DNA from: Triparma columacea
Lineage: Eukaryota > Sar > Bolidophyceae > Parmales > Triparmaceae
Assembly (NCBI GenBank): GCA_030267965.1
Contig: BRYA01000008.1
Coordinates: 35,711 to 89,988, forward strand
DNA: 54,278 nucleotides
Direction of reading: 5' to 3'
In this document: positions 10,060-21,421 of the stretch, in pieces
How the letters are laid out: the number at the start of each line of letters is the position of its first letter
Position numbering within the stretch: position 1 is the first letter of the stretch
Program-made: the position numbers and the translations under genes
The notes under the pieces: model-generated
Database searches by the model: none
The model's input: only the letters and a program-made list of their open reading frames with translations
What the model was told of the DNA's origin: nothing

Positions 10060-13000
10060 TCACAGCTGACTGGACATTTTCTTCACAACCAAGTTGGTCC
10101 CTCTCCTCGCCGCCCCCTCCCCCCTCCCCTCCCTCCCCCCTCCGCGCATAGGGTTGATGCCCGTGAACGTGCTATTCCTCTCCCCATCCTCCCCTCCCTC
10201 CCCTCCCTCCATCCCAGGTGGTGGTCCTGGTGGTGGTGCGAACAAATGTTTAGGCGGTCCTGAAACCAAGTCCTTCTTGAAGCTTATGCTCTTCCCTGAC
10301 CCTGTGCTCTTCGCGCTCCTTGTTGTCCCGCCGCTTTTTACGCTGCTCAACGAGCTGCCCCTTACACCCTTGCCCCCCTTCACATCAGTCATTTCCATTC
10401 CCAGATCCTCCCCTTTCACCGCCACGTCGTTATCCCCCAAATTATTCGACGACCTATTCGACTCCTCCTGCCACTCCTTCCACGCGTTCTCAGTGTTCTG
10501 TGCCTTGTCCTGAATCTTGCAGAACAGGTTAAGCAGCGTCACGTAGTCCTTGTGGATTTTAGCCGCCAGCTTGGCCTGAGTTGAGTGCCCCCACATCTCA
10601 GACTTCTCGTGCATCTGCATTAGCACCTCGTGCTTCCGAGCGAAGAGGATTTGGTTGAGCATGTAGTCCACCCCGACGATTGTCGTGTAGAAGTATTTCG
10701 CCGCCATGGTGCTAAATAAGTTAGCCAGCTGTAGGGCGGACAGGCCGGATATGATCTTGTCCTTGTAGTCGTCAAAGTACTCTGAGTTCTCCCTGAAACT
10801 GAAGATGTAGAGGCCCCAGACTATGAAAACGCCGGATATTGTCACCTTGAGGCCCTGGGTTATCTCGAAGATCTTCACCATCCTCTTTGCCTCTGTGTCG
10901 TCGAATGGCCTGGTCACGTTGCTCAATACACCCACCACAAAGAATGCCATGGGTCCGAACGCGAAGGCCATGAGGCCGATCAGAAGCTGCCAGTTCCCAA
11001 TCAGCTGAAACACGACGTTGAATACCACCCAAACCAGGGGACTGTACAGCCACGGTAGCACAATGATGAACATGCCCGTCATTGGGCTCTGCGGCACCGC
11101 AGTCTTCACCTTCAAGGCGCTCCTTATCAGCGCAGGAGCAAGGGCGAACGTGGCACCAGTCATGGTCTTGAACGTCTGCAGTGCGTGCCGAGTGCACACG
11201 GCGTACTCGATGCTCTCCTTGACGTAGTTTAGCCAGTACGTGACCTGGCCGTCCAAATAATTGGAATTCTGGGGGGGGAATAAGGTGGGAGAGGGGTGAG
11301 TAATGGGTCCCGCTCCCAAGGTCTATCATTGAACAATCATCTTTGCATCATCTTCGCATCATCTTCGCATCATCTTCACCCGCCCTCCTTCCTCACCTTC
11401 GTACCCCCACCGGCCTCCCCACCCCCATCCAAATAGCTTATAGCCTCGTTACAAGCCCTCTTCGTATATTTAATTGCCTTGTCAAATTCGCCTCCACAAA
11501 TGTTCCTCCTCGCCTTCCCGCACTGTATCAAGGCCTCGCTCATGTCTATTTGAATGCCTGTCCCGATCAAGAAGTGGAAGGGATCGTAGAACTCGAGGTC
11601 TATTTTGTACGGCTGCTCAGTAAAGGGAATCTTCAATAACCTAGGCACGAGACCCTCGTACATCATGTCCGGAACAATCCCCCCTTTCTCACAAATCTCC
11701 CTCAAGTCGATGTCAATGCCCTCAAGAAACTTGCCCTTTTCATCGAACGTCTTGCAAGGGTCCCTCCTTATGCTAGGGTACCCGTACCCGCTCTGTCTCC
11801 TGTTATCTTCGTCCAAGTAGTCGCTAGTGCATTTGTAGAAGTTCTCCTCGTCCTCCACACTAGTGTCCCCCCAACCGAGCGCCGTTTCCATGTCGATCTG
11901 CGTATCGTCCGCGCATATATCCAATATCCTGTCCAGCAGTGTCGCCTCCTCGATGTCCTCCACCACAAAGTTACAGGCCTTCAACAGCGCCCTCTCCTTC
12001 TCCTCTGTGCCGAACTCGTCGTCGAACTCCTTCGCCCAATCTATAGCTACCATGTCCACGGCCTGCCAGTCGAGGAACATTCTAAGAGGCATAACCGTGC
12101 TCAAGAACGGTCCCAAAAACGTGATGAACCAACCAACGAGCATCAAACCCCTGCTCAACTTGTACCTGCTGTAGATCTGAAGGCTCACCATGCTCAGAAC
12201 CACGCTCATCATGCCCAGCACTAAAATCAAGATCCTCATGCCCTCGTCTATGGACGCTGCCGTTGAGTTCATCCTGATGAAGGCTACGGAAATCATCCTC
12301 TTGGTGTAATCAGAGAAACTGCGCGAGGGTTAGCAAGAAGAAAAGCGTCATCGTATTGTAGGGTCGTATTGTAACCCTTTCCGCGACTCGCTTCGCTCGT
12401 CGCTGCGCCTGCTCACCTCTCAATACCCAGACCCCTCTTGAGCTCATTCTTCAGTTCAGTGTGCTTCGTGCAGTAATTCCTGCTCTGTTTCTCGATGTGG
12501 TAATTACTCGGCCTCCCCATTTCATCTTTCTCCAACGCCTCCGTGCTGTAGCACCTCCAAAGTTTCTCCACCGGGGCCTTGATTAACCCAGCAACCCCTT
12601 CTCCTTTCTTCGTCAGATCCTCCTCGTGACCGTAATCATACCTAGCCACCAGAGTCATGTCCATGTTGATGTGGCTGTTACTGGTATCCTGGGCGCATTC
12701 CGTCTTGAAATCCCCATTGCAAAGGTAGTCCATCCTCTCCTGGTAACTATTTCTGTCAGGCATGTCAAAGCTCAATGCCTCGCTCTCCATGAACCCGGAA
12801 CTCGGGAGGGGGGAGCAATCTACTAGCTTCAAGTCGACAGTATTGTCCATTCCAACCTGAAGCGATCCGACAGCCTCCGGGTCGCATTTCCCGCAAGAAA
12901 TAGGACAGAGATTTTGGACCGACTGGTGGTCCGAACCATCGCAATAATTCAGGGACTTCCACTGAGCGCACCTGTCCGTGTTGCCTTGCTTCTCCATGTC

Positions 13001-16000
13001 GGCGCAGATTTTCCAGTTCTCTACCCCCAAGCAGAAGCCTCCTGGACTCCTCAACCTCACCCCCTCCTCGATCCCGGTAGGCATCCCATAGTCGTCTATC
13101 TTCACCCAGGTTTGGAGCTTAAGAGCCTCGCTCTCCGCCTCATATCCGATGAAATCTGATACGCAGTTCTCGACCGTAATCGCGGCGCCTAACTCATCCG
13201 CTGCAGCAGAGACACAGAAATTGTGCCCGTTCCTGAGAGTCCCATTAGAGTTCAAGGAGAACATGTCCCACTGGTTCCCATAGCTGAAAGTTCCTGACTT
13301 CAAGCCGACCGGGCCCCCTGGATCAGGAGTGGGGTCGTCGTCAATACCATCTACCGTCTGCTTGGAAGAGGCGTCCGTTACTCCCAAATAGTAGGTCCTC
13401 CCCTCCTTGAAGATGCTGTTGGGCCTCGTGTTGTTAAAGTTCACGCTTCCGTAGTACAGCGTCCACAGTGAAGGGTCTTCGAGGCCCCAATAATCAAGTA
13501 CTTCCTTGCCAACATATCCGGGCGTAGGGAAGCGGTGAGTTGGAGCTTTCTCTGAAAGTGTCCGGTCATATAAGACGTGAGTGTGGTGCTCAATGAAGGA
13601 AGTTGTTCCAAAAAACATGTTGGTGATTCCGAATAGTACCAGAACCCAAAGGGCTGAGCGCCTCCAAGTAATAAGTTCGAAGCACAAGGAGCTGTCCTTG
13701 TTGAACTGGAGACCATGAGTTGCAGAGAGGTAGTCAATTTCCTTCTGGGAGGCCATCTTCTTGGACTCCATAAGCTTGGACTTTGACCTCTTGATGTGTA
13801 TCAAGGTACAGCACACATAATTCGTGAAGTTACTAAGGGCAAACTCCCACCCTGGCTGGCCCTCATTGATCAAATCAAATAATCGGGACTTTTTCTTCTC
13901 CGTAGCCTCGTCATCTTCGTTTCCTTCACCTTCGTGTTCCACCAAAGTTGTTGCGGTAGCGTCGTCTGAGCTTCCTCCGTTGCCATTCAGGTGACTGCTG
14001 CGCTTTTTACTGTGACGCTTTTTGCTGTGACGCTTTTTGCTTGAATGTTTGCTCCTACCTCCCTTACTTACAGATGAAGCGCTTGATGTCAGCGTGCGGT
14101 CGTCGCTCTCGTTGTCGTTGTCACTATCGCTGTCGCTTTCGTCGCTGGTATCCTTGCTGGAATCTGACTTTCTGCTGAAGGTGCTCCTCAGCCTTGACAT
14201 GATGCCGCTCCCCTTGGACAATGCTTTCTTGATTTTCGCCTTCTTCCTCTTGATTGCCTTGTCGACCTCGTCAAGCCTCGTAGGAGCTGAAACGAGTTTG
14301 CTAAAGGCGCTAAGTCGCTCTACCCTGCTATTACTCATCTCCTCCACCTCTTCTTCCGTGTGGTCGAAATGCCTCGGCCTCACCGCAGAAAACACCATGA
14401 CACCATCGATTCCGTCCTCGAGGAAAATCTCGTACATTCGCTGGTGAATCAGCTCGTACATGATAAAGTCAACTCCCAAAACCGTCGTGAGGCAGTATTT
14501 GAAGAAAGTGTTCACAAAGGGAGGCAAGAGGTATAGGAGATTCTCCCACTCCCACGCATTGTTCTCAAGGTAACCATCCCAGAGATTATGCAACCACCTC
14601 CTGAACATCTCGTTGTTTTCGTCAAACATGTAGGCACGATAACTACCATAGCCGATGAGCAGTAATCCCGTGAACATGAGGAAGTTGCTCACCCTTGCCC
14701 CCCATTTCACCATTCCCTTTACCTTCTCCTTCGCCAAAGGTCTCGTGATGTTGTATAAAGTCCCTAGGATGAAGTAAACCATTGGTGTGAACGCCAAGAA
14801 CATGAGACCAGGGAGTATGAAAAGGTTGCCGGCAAACTGGAAGCCAAAATTGAAGATGCACCAGACCACGGGAGCGTAGAGCCAAGGGAGTAGGACGACA
14901 AACATGCCGGCTGAGGCCGACTGAGGGACCATCGACTTGGCTCGAAGAGACCCAATCATGAGGGCGGGCCCTATACTAAGGGCGGCAGGAAGGGCAAGGA
15001 CCATTGTGTCCATGGCATGGTCATGGGAGACAGTGGTAGAAGAGAGCTTCTTCCCAATGTCCATGCCAGTTGTAATCGCCTTAGTGACGTTGTCCTGGTC
15101 CCATATGTCTTCTTGGCCACCAGCGATTGCCATGTACTCCCTGCACGCGTCCTTGCTCTTACTCAGTGCCATGTCATACTTTGCCTCATAAATGTAACCT
15201 CTCGCCTCGCCGCAGTAATAGTGCACCTTGTAAGTCGAAAGTTTGTAATTTCCGAGTATTGGAACGTCGATTTCCCAAGGTCCAAGCTTGGGCACCATGT
15301 TCTCAATGAAGCCGTTCCTGCACCTCTCCTCCTCTCTACTGTAGGAGGTTTGGTTGGCGCCCTCTGCGTTGATTGCCCCGCACGAGCACTGACAGCTGTC
15401 GGCGAGGAGCGCCATGTCAGAGCAATTTAGCTTTGGTATTATCTGTTTGCATGATATATACTGGCTATCTCCCAGGGCACTCTGAAATCTGCAGAACCCA
15501 ACAAGCTCACAATTGGCACCACAGTCACAGGGAGGGGGGGCGCCGATCCCATCAATGTCGAAATCGAAAATGGAGTTGCCCGTACAAGTTTTCGAGAGCG
15601 CTTCGCCGGTAGACGAATAGCAGGTCGAGGGAAAGCCGTATTTTATCTCGTTGTACGGAGATGTCCATTCTGCTCCCAACTCTGACACGTCGGCATTTTT
15701 GTTTATCTTCTTTGCCCATTCAATAACCGTGTCTTGGTCGATTTCCTCAGTATGACCGCAGAAGTCGACAGCCATATCGAGCTGGGAGTCAAGCTCTTTT
15801 TCGACCTCCCCTGAAAGAATCATTTGACAAGTGTTCAAGACCTGCTGTTGTCTATGCTCAAACTCGTAGCGCTGGGATATGTCCTTCGTGTAATCGACTA
15901 TGATGTGATCTGCAACGTTCCAATCCATAGTAAGACGAAGGGGGATGCAAGAGACGAGGAGGGGGCCGACGAAACAGAACAACCACGCTTTACCGAGGTT

Positions 16001-19000
16001 CATTCGGGACTCTGTGTAGGTTGTCCACCATTTTATAGCCCATCCCATGTACCCTATAACGCAGAGGTTGATGAAAAGGAGCGCATAGTCCATGAGAAGC
16101 CTCGGGAAGAAAGAGGGAACTAGAATTTCTGCGTTCATCTGTTTCAGGATCCTGTCGGAGTACACGGTTACGTCCTCCTCTCCGCTGCGAACCCTGCTGT
16201 GGAGCTTGGGGCTCCCAAAACCGACGAAATCGAGGCCATCGCAACGAGTTTTGGTGAGGTCGTCATCTGCTCCAGTTGAGTCGCAGAATTGGCTCCCAGA
16301 ACTAGGAAGGAAAGCCCGTAGTTCCACAGTCTTTGTGTTGACAGGAAGCAGTACATCAAGAGCTTGCATGGGCTGCAAGCAAGTTTGCCCGGGGGGGAGG
16401 TCTTCGTTCTTGCATCTAGGGTTGGTATAAGTGCAGAAATTTCTTGTGATCTCCATTGTGCCGTTGTAGGAATAGTCGAGCGTTTCTGCTCCACAGCGTA
16501 GCTCTGCGGCAATTTTCGGCTTGACTGAATCAGACGTTGTGACGACGACCTGGAACATGACGTCAGCCTTGAGCTCCAGACCAGATGTGAGCCCGATGTA
16601 GGTGCTAAACCTGTCGTATCTCAAACCCTGAATGTTCCACTTGGCAAAGAGGGCATCTGGGGAAGAAACTGGGTCTGGGGACATCTGAACACACGTGGGG
16701 TGAACGTCAGTGACATCATTGACGGGCCAAAATTCGCTAGACGAGGGAACAGAGAGAAACGAGCATGTATCCTTTGTATTCAAAACAGTCCCCTGAGAGT
16801 GGAAGGGACCGATGAGCGAAGCGAGCAGCGAGCGATGAGCGAAAAGAATTTGAGATGGGAGTCTGTGCACCAATCGATTCGCTCCTCACTCCGGCTTACC
16901 TCCCCGACGGCCATACTTTGCCTTTTTGTCAGGTCGACTTCTTCTCTAGCCAACTTCTTCTCTTTCTCCCAACCGATCAGTCTCGGAGCCCTGAAGGTCA
17001 AAATTTCCCAGCCTTGTTCTGCGATGAAGAAGTTTAGTTAGTAACATGCATAATTTGCACGAGGCGTCGTTTCGCTGCTTTGTCCATTCTCACCTGATCC
17101 ATCGCAATTTTTCAATTCCATTGTCTTGCCATCTTCGTTATATATATCTATACCGAATCTTACTACGCCCTCTGAACTGCCGCTATTCGGGACTTTTTCT
17201 AGAACACTCTCTGGAACGGCGAGGCACTTGCTGGTGTACTCCTTGTTTTGAAGTTTGTGGAGCTTGTACATGTCCGGATACTGCACTTTGGGGGTCGTCT
17301 TCATGGGGACTTCCACCTCGTTCCATCTTTGGTTGAGCGTGCCGCTGCACGCCTGCAAAGTGACTGCTAGGCTCGAATCCATTATTGAAGCTGAAGAGGG
17401 GGAGAGGGGGGGGGGGAGAGAGAGAGAGAAGGTTGCATTAGATTATAAAAGACTTGAAAGAGCCTCAATGTATGTAACCAGCCTCAGCTATCCGTGCTCT
17501 CTTACCTTCCAAGCAATAACCCTCGTAGGACCGCCAGGCGAAGTTGGTTTGGTTGGCGCAGCCATTCTTTTCTGCTCCTGGGTCAATGACCAGCGACATG
17601 TCGCAATCTGGCGATACAGTAAGTGAGTCGATTGTCCACCATCCTGGCTTGGTGGAGAGGATCATCTGGTCCTCGTCCCAGAAGTTGGTCTTGTCCGACC
17701 CATGTAGCCACTGCGAGTCCCTGGAGCACCGAGTCAGCTTGGCGGGCTCTCCGGCGATGGACTTGGCCGCAGATTTGCCCCCCGGTGAGAGACAGAGGTC
17801 ACTAACGTACCCGTCATCGGTTTCGAACCTCCACATGCCTGAGACGGTCGACCACTCGTTGGGCTTGGTGATGTTCAAGTAGTTCTGCGCATTGGTGCTC
17901 ATGTAGTCTGAGTCTATGTCCCTGGGTGGGAACCCCGAGAGGCCGTGGAACGAGGGCGCCGCCGCGGCCTCCTCGGAGTACTGCCACTTCTGCATGGTCA
18001 TGTTTATCCTGTTGACGTCGAAGGCCACCACGAAGATTGCCATGACTATGATGACAAGCATGGCAGACTTTCTCCAAGCGAGAAGCCCGAGGGCAGTCGC
18101 TGACTCCTCCGGGTCGATCTCGAACCTTCTGCCAAGGTACTGTCTCTCCGATGAAGAGGCGAGCTGGTCGTCTTGGAAGTTACCAAAGAAGAACCTGTAC
18201 GAGTGAAGGTACCAGATGTAGGGCCACTTGTAGATGAATCTCAATATCTGCTTCACGGTGGGGATGCGCACGTACTTTCGGATGTTCGTGAGGCTGCAAG
18301 TTTCCGTAAGGCACTTCATAGCTGCGTTGGAAATGCGAGCGTTTGGAATTGGAATTAGACGTTATTAGTGAGTGAAGGGTGAGTGAAGGGTGAGTGAAGG
18401 GTGAGTGAAGGGTGAGTGAAGGGTTCGCGCGAGTCGTTTCCTCGTCCCGTTTAGCAGCCTACCTTTCTCCCTCGCGTTCAATTCTTCAATCTCGTCGTCC
18501 TCGACTTGAAAGTGTGACGAAATCTTTGATTCCGCCGTCTTTCCCCTGCGCGCAAGTATTCCAGAGTTAGTCCTCCTTATCTTCTTCTCTTCCGTCCCTT
18601 CTTCCGCCCCCCCCCCCCTTGCCTCCCCTTCTTACCTCTTCCTCGCCACGTTCTTGATGACAAGGAACTCGTACTTTCCCTTCTTCTTCTTCACGCTCCC
18701 TGTCCCCTCCCCCTCCTCTAGGCTGCAAATGCATTTCCCGAGCTCGTAGCAGACCTGCTCGTCGCAACCGTAGATGTACCCCCTGCAGCACTGGCAGCCG
18801 CTCTTCTCGGGGAAGAAGGCCTTGGCCAGGGTAGGGCCGGCGGCCGAGCGGGCCTTCTTGGAGGTGTTGTGATGGGAGAAGCCCTTGGAGCTCTTGGCCG
18901 TGTGGTACTTTACGGAGGAGGGATTCTGGTGGGGGGGGACATGGGAGCCCGGGGCTAGGCCCGTTGACCCGCGCTGGTTGTTGGTTACCGAGAATCCGTC

Positions 19001-20348
19001 AGCTATCGTGAGGTCCTTACCGATGAGGCCAAGGGCCACCGAGGTCCTCCTGGTGCTAGGGGGGCGGCTCTTGGGGGCCCTGGGGCCGTTGCCCGCCTGT
19101 TCCCTCCTGCCCCCCCCCCCCCCGGCAGGCTTGACAGAGGAGGCCTCCTTCAGATCTATGAGCTCCTTCCTCAAGCGCTCGAGCTCCATCTTCTCCTTGG
19201 CAACCATTTCCCTCTCGTGCCGAATGTCCGCGAGTTGCTTCTCTCGCATAACCACGGAGGCGCGTTTTGGGGCCGGTCCGGAGGCCGCCTTGGGTGAGGG
19301 GTTCCGGGTCGCTGTTATGGCCACGTTTTCGACAACGACGGGCTGCTCCGGTTTCTTCTTCGTCCCCTTGACCTGCTGCTTGGCGTCCTTGTCCTGCTGC
19401 TTGGCGGCCTTGTCCTGCTTGATCTCCTTTAAATCCTCCGTGATCTTGCGCATTTCCTCCTCTGGGATCTCCCAGACGACCTCGTTGGTCTTGGGGTCCC
19501 AAAAGTAGGCGCCGTCGACGCCGACGCACTCGGTCCAACGACCGAAAATCTTACCCTTGGCGGGCTCACCGTCGGACCAACCTGGGGGCATGTCCCAGAG
19601 GGTCTGGGTGTCGGCAAGGTGGTGAGGGAGGAGGGGGGGCGGACGGTTAGTATGTTTGTGTGTTTGTGTTTGTGTTTGTGTTCCTATTCCTGTAACCCTG
19701 ACCAATGTCCTCCCCTTCCCTGGCTCTCCTCACCTCCCCAGTCTTCTCGTTCCAGTAGTAGTTAACCCCCTCCTTCGACACTACCTCCTTCCAGGGGTAG
19801 TGTGGGTTGTTTTTCTGCAGTCCCACGGGGTGGTTGATTGGGTGGGGGGGGGGGGTTGGGAGGTTGTTTGTTAGATATTTCTATTCCTCTGTTTTACAAG
19901 CCCCCCTCCCCTGGATCGCTTTGCGCATCCCTGCCTTCCTTCCCCCCGCCCCCGTCCAATTGCCGTGCTTGGGGAGTAGGAGTAGGTTCTTGGCTTGCTC
20001 AAAAATGCTAGGACAGTCCCTCACCTTCTTTTCTTCCTCGAGAGACTTTGGGATACTCCATTGAGTCTCGCCCGTTGAGTTGTTCACGTAGAAGGGCGAC
20101 CCTGAGAGGTGGTGGAAGGGGAGGGGGAGGGGTCAGAGTGTAGAGGGGAGGGGGCGTGCAAGTCGAGGGGGAGGAGCAGGATTAGGAAACAAAGAAAGTT
20201 GTTTCCGATAACTTCCCGAGGGGATGAATAATATCAGGATTGGGGAGGGGTGTACTGGAAAATAGAGCTGCGGAAGCGGGGGAGGGGCGAGGGGGGGGGA
20301 GAACTTACCGTCGTCTGTCATCATTTCGGCCCATTCAGGGCCTGCCAT
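10060..20348 (-). CDS. Giant WW-domain multi-pass membrane protein, 11 exons
   Basis: Exons: 20348-20309, 20101-20025, 19814-19734, 19603-18636, 18545-18463, 18321-17506, 17390-17094, 17018-16900, 16792-12417, 12318-11397, 11268-10060. They total 8988 nt, exactly 2996 codons, and every junction keeps frame, which supports one gene. WW domains lie at residues about 5-35, 43-72 and 86-115. Then come charged coiled coil to about 240 and a Cys-rich patch (CQCCRGYIYGC) near 340. Two tandem units follow (about 470-1740 and 1800-2900). Each has a helix after LLAWRKSA or ITWRRSAL, a ricin-B-like or ShKT-like ectodomain, a two-helix block with PLRLTMDW or PLRMFLDW, and a multi-helix bundle with VPQSASAGMFVVLLPWLY or VPQSPMTGMFIIVLPWLY. 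The second ectodomain ends CPISCGKC. An Asp/Ser then Lys/His linker separates the units; the C-terminus is Pro/Gly-rich. Function unknown; possibly a surface receptor or scaffold. Confidence 0.7.
12388..12398 (-). repeat. Intron motif GAGCGAAGCGA, giant gene intron 9
   Basis: An exact sense-strand copy lies 17 nt after the donor GTGAG of intron 12319-12416, within a longer imperfect palindrome GCGACGAGCGAAGCGAGTCG. Confidence 0.85.
16814..16824 (-). repeat. Intron motif TCGCTTCGCTC, giant gene intron 8
   Basis: An exact copy on the + strand reads as TCGCTTCGCTC in the sense direction, close to the acceptor of intron 16793-16899. The donor side of the same intron carries GAGGAGCGAATCGA. The two intron ends are therefore partly complementary and could pair. 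Confidence 0.85.
17078..17093 (-). repeat. Extended shared donor GTGAGAATGGACAAAG (giant gene intron 7)
   Basis: The sense-strand start of intron 17019-17093 matches RecQ introns at 34603, 34019 and 33299 far beyond the normal splice-site consensus. The same intron contains TACTAAC about 20 nt before its acceptor CATCGCAG. Confidence 0.75.
18362..18425 (+). repeat. 11-nt minisatellite in giant gene intron 5
   Basis: GTGAGTGAAGG is repeated about five times on the + strand. In the sense direction of the gene it forms a C/T-rich tract (CCTTCACTCAC units) upstream of the acceptor at 18322-18323. Confidence 0.9.
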
Positions 20349-20477
20349 TTCTAACTTCCAGATAAAATGGCAAAAATGGCTATCTTCGTCGATATGATTC
20401 TGGAATGAATTCAGGTTCCGGATTCAGGAGTCTGATAAAGTGTGCCCAGAGTGAGGAGCAAAAAGGACGAAATCAGA
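20349..20477 (+). promoter_or_regulatory. Short divergent promoter, giant WW gene and heme oxygenase
   Basis: Only 129 bp lie between the ATG of the giant gene (20348, -) and the ATG of heme oxygenase (20478, +), so the core promoters must overlap. No clear TATA box is visible. The segment has a moderately A/T-rich core. Confidence 0.5.
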
Positions 20478-21320
20478 ATGGTAATTAGTAAGTTTGCGTT
20501 CCTTGTGGTAACTCTCTTCTGGGTAGGTGGGCAATGTTGGTCGGTTTGTCCAGTAAATACTTGTTCCTACCGTATAAGTAGTATATCTGTGTATAAAAAT
20601 GCTGCAAATGATGAGGTAGCGGCGACCTCGGGAAAGAATTTAGGGAAAAGCTTCGTTTCTGGACCACTAAGAGACGCTGCTATGGCACTACATACAAGAG
20701 ATCAAGCACCAAGGGAAGGTAAAGCACCTGCTCAACGTCCAGTGTCCAACTGGAAGCCAGGTAGAGGAGAATACTTGCTCTTCCTAAGAGACTCCTTTGA
20801 GGTGTATGAAGCGTTTGAGGACATTATCAACGACACTAAGGACTTTGAAGCATTGAGAGATACAGGGTTAGAGAGAACATCAGCTCTTAAGAAGGATTTC
20901 CAATGGTTCAAATCACAGTACAACATACAAACACCGCAGTGTGGACAACCTGGTGAGGCGTACGCCACCTTCCTTCGGAATTTAGCGAAAGAAGGAGAAG
21001 CAGAAGTAGGAGGAGAATCCTCAGCTTCAAACTGGAAACCTAAATTCATATGCCACTACTACAACCACTACTTTGCGCACACTGCGGGGGGTAGGATGAT
21101 AGGGAAGAAAATGGGTGACATGCTCCTCGACTCCCACACTCTCGAGTTCTACAAGTGGGAGAGCTGCGACGTGAGGAAGGCTATGGAGGCAGTCAAGGGT
21201 ACAATCGACGAGATGGCTGAGGGATGGGGGGAGGAGGAGAGGGAGGAGTGCTTGAGGGAGACAAAGAACACCTTCAAGTACGCGGGGGGGCTGCTGTCGT
21301 ACATGAGGGGACCGGTATAG
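20478..21320 (+). CDS. Plastid heme oxygenase
   Basis: Intronless, 280 aa from ATG 20478. An in-frame GTG at 20442 is not a likely start. The protein opens with a signal peptide (MVISKFAFLVVTLFW) and a Ser/Asn/Thr-rich stretch, as for a complex plastid. The mature part has the proximal heme ligand in ALHTRDQAPREGK, then WKPGRGEYLLFLRDSFEVYE, the LERTSALKKD region, and the distal-helix signature FICHYYNHYFAHTAGGRMIG followed by LEFYKW and TFKYAGGLLSYM. Plant/algal heme oxygenases open heme to biliverdin IX-alpha with ferredoxin, feeding phytochrome or bilin synthesis. It ends 101 bp from the convergent coiled-coil gene. Confidence 0.92.
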   Translation: MVISKFAFLVVTLFWVGGQCWSVCPVNTCSYRISSISVYKNAANDEVAATSGKNLGKSFVSGPLRDAAMALHTRDQAPREGKAPAQRPVSNWKPGRGEYLLFLRDSFEVYEAFEDIINDTKDFEALRDTGLERTSALKKDFQWFKSQYNIQTPQCGQPGEAYATFLRNLAKEGEAEVGGESSASNWKPKFICHYYNHYFAHTAGGRMIGKKMGDMLLDSHTLEFYKWESCDVRKAMEAVKGTIDEMAEGWGEEEREECLRETKNTFKYAGGLLSYMRGPV

Positions 21321-21421
21321 GGGGGGGGAGGGGGGAGCAGCTTGTAGGCGACACTCAATTAAAACCCTAATACTTTCACATGAAAAACAACATGGAATAT
21401 TACCATAGAAACAACGAAATC

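Noticed and set aside
14037..14447. 136-codon + strand frame rich in Ser/Leu
   Set aside because: Antisense of the Asp/Ser-rich linker of the giant membrane protein; low complexity only.
12413..16873. Treating the 1486-codon frame as a stand-alone gene
   Set aside because: It begins inside an intron, lacks an ATG with good context, and joins in frame to exons on both sides.
20442..20477. Upstream extension of heme oxygenase
   Set aside because: Begins with GTG; the ATG at 20478 gives a proper signal peptide.
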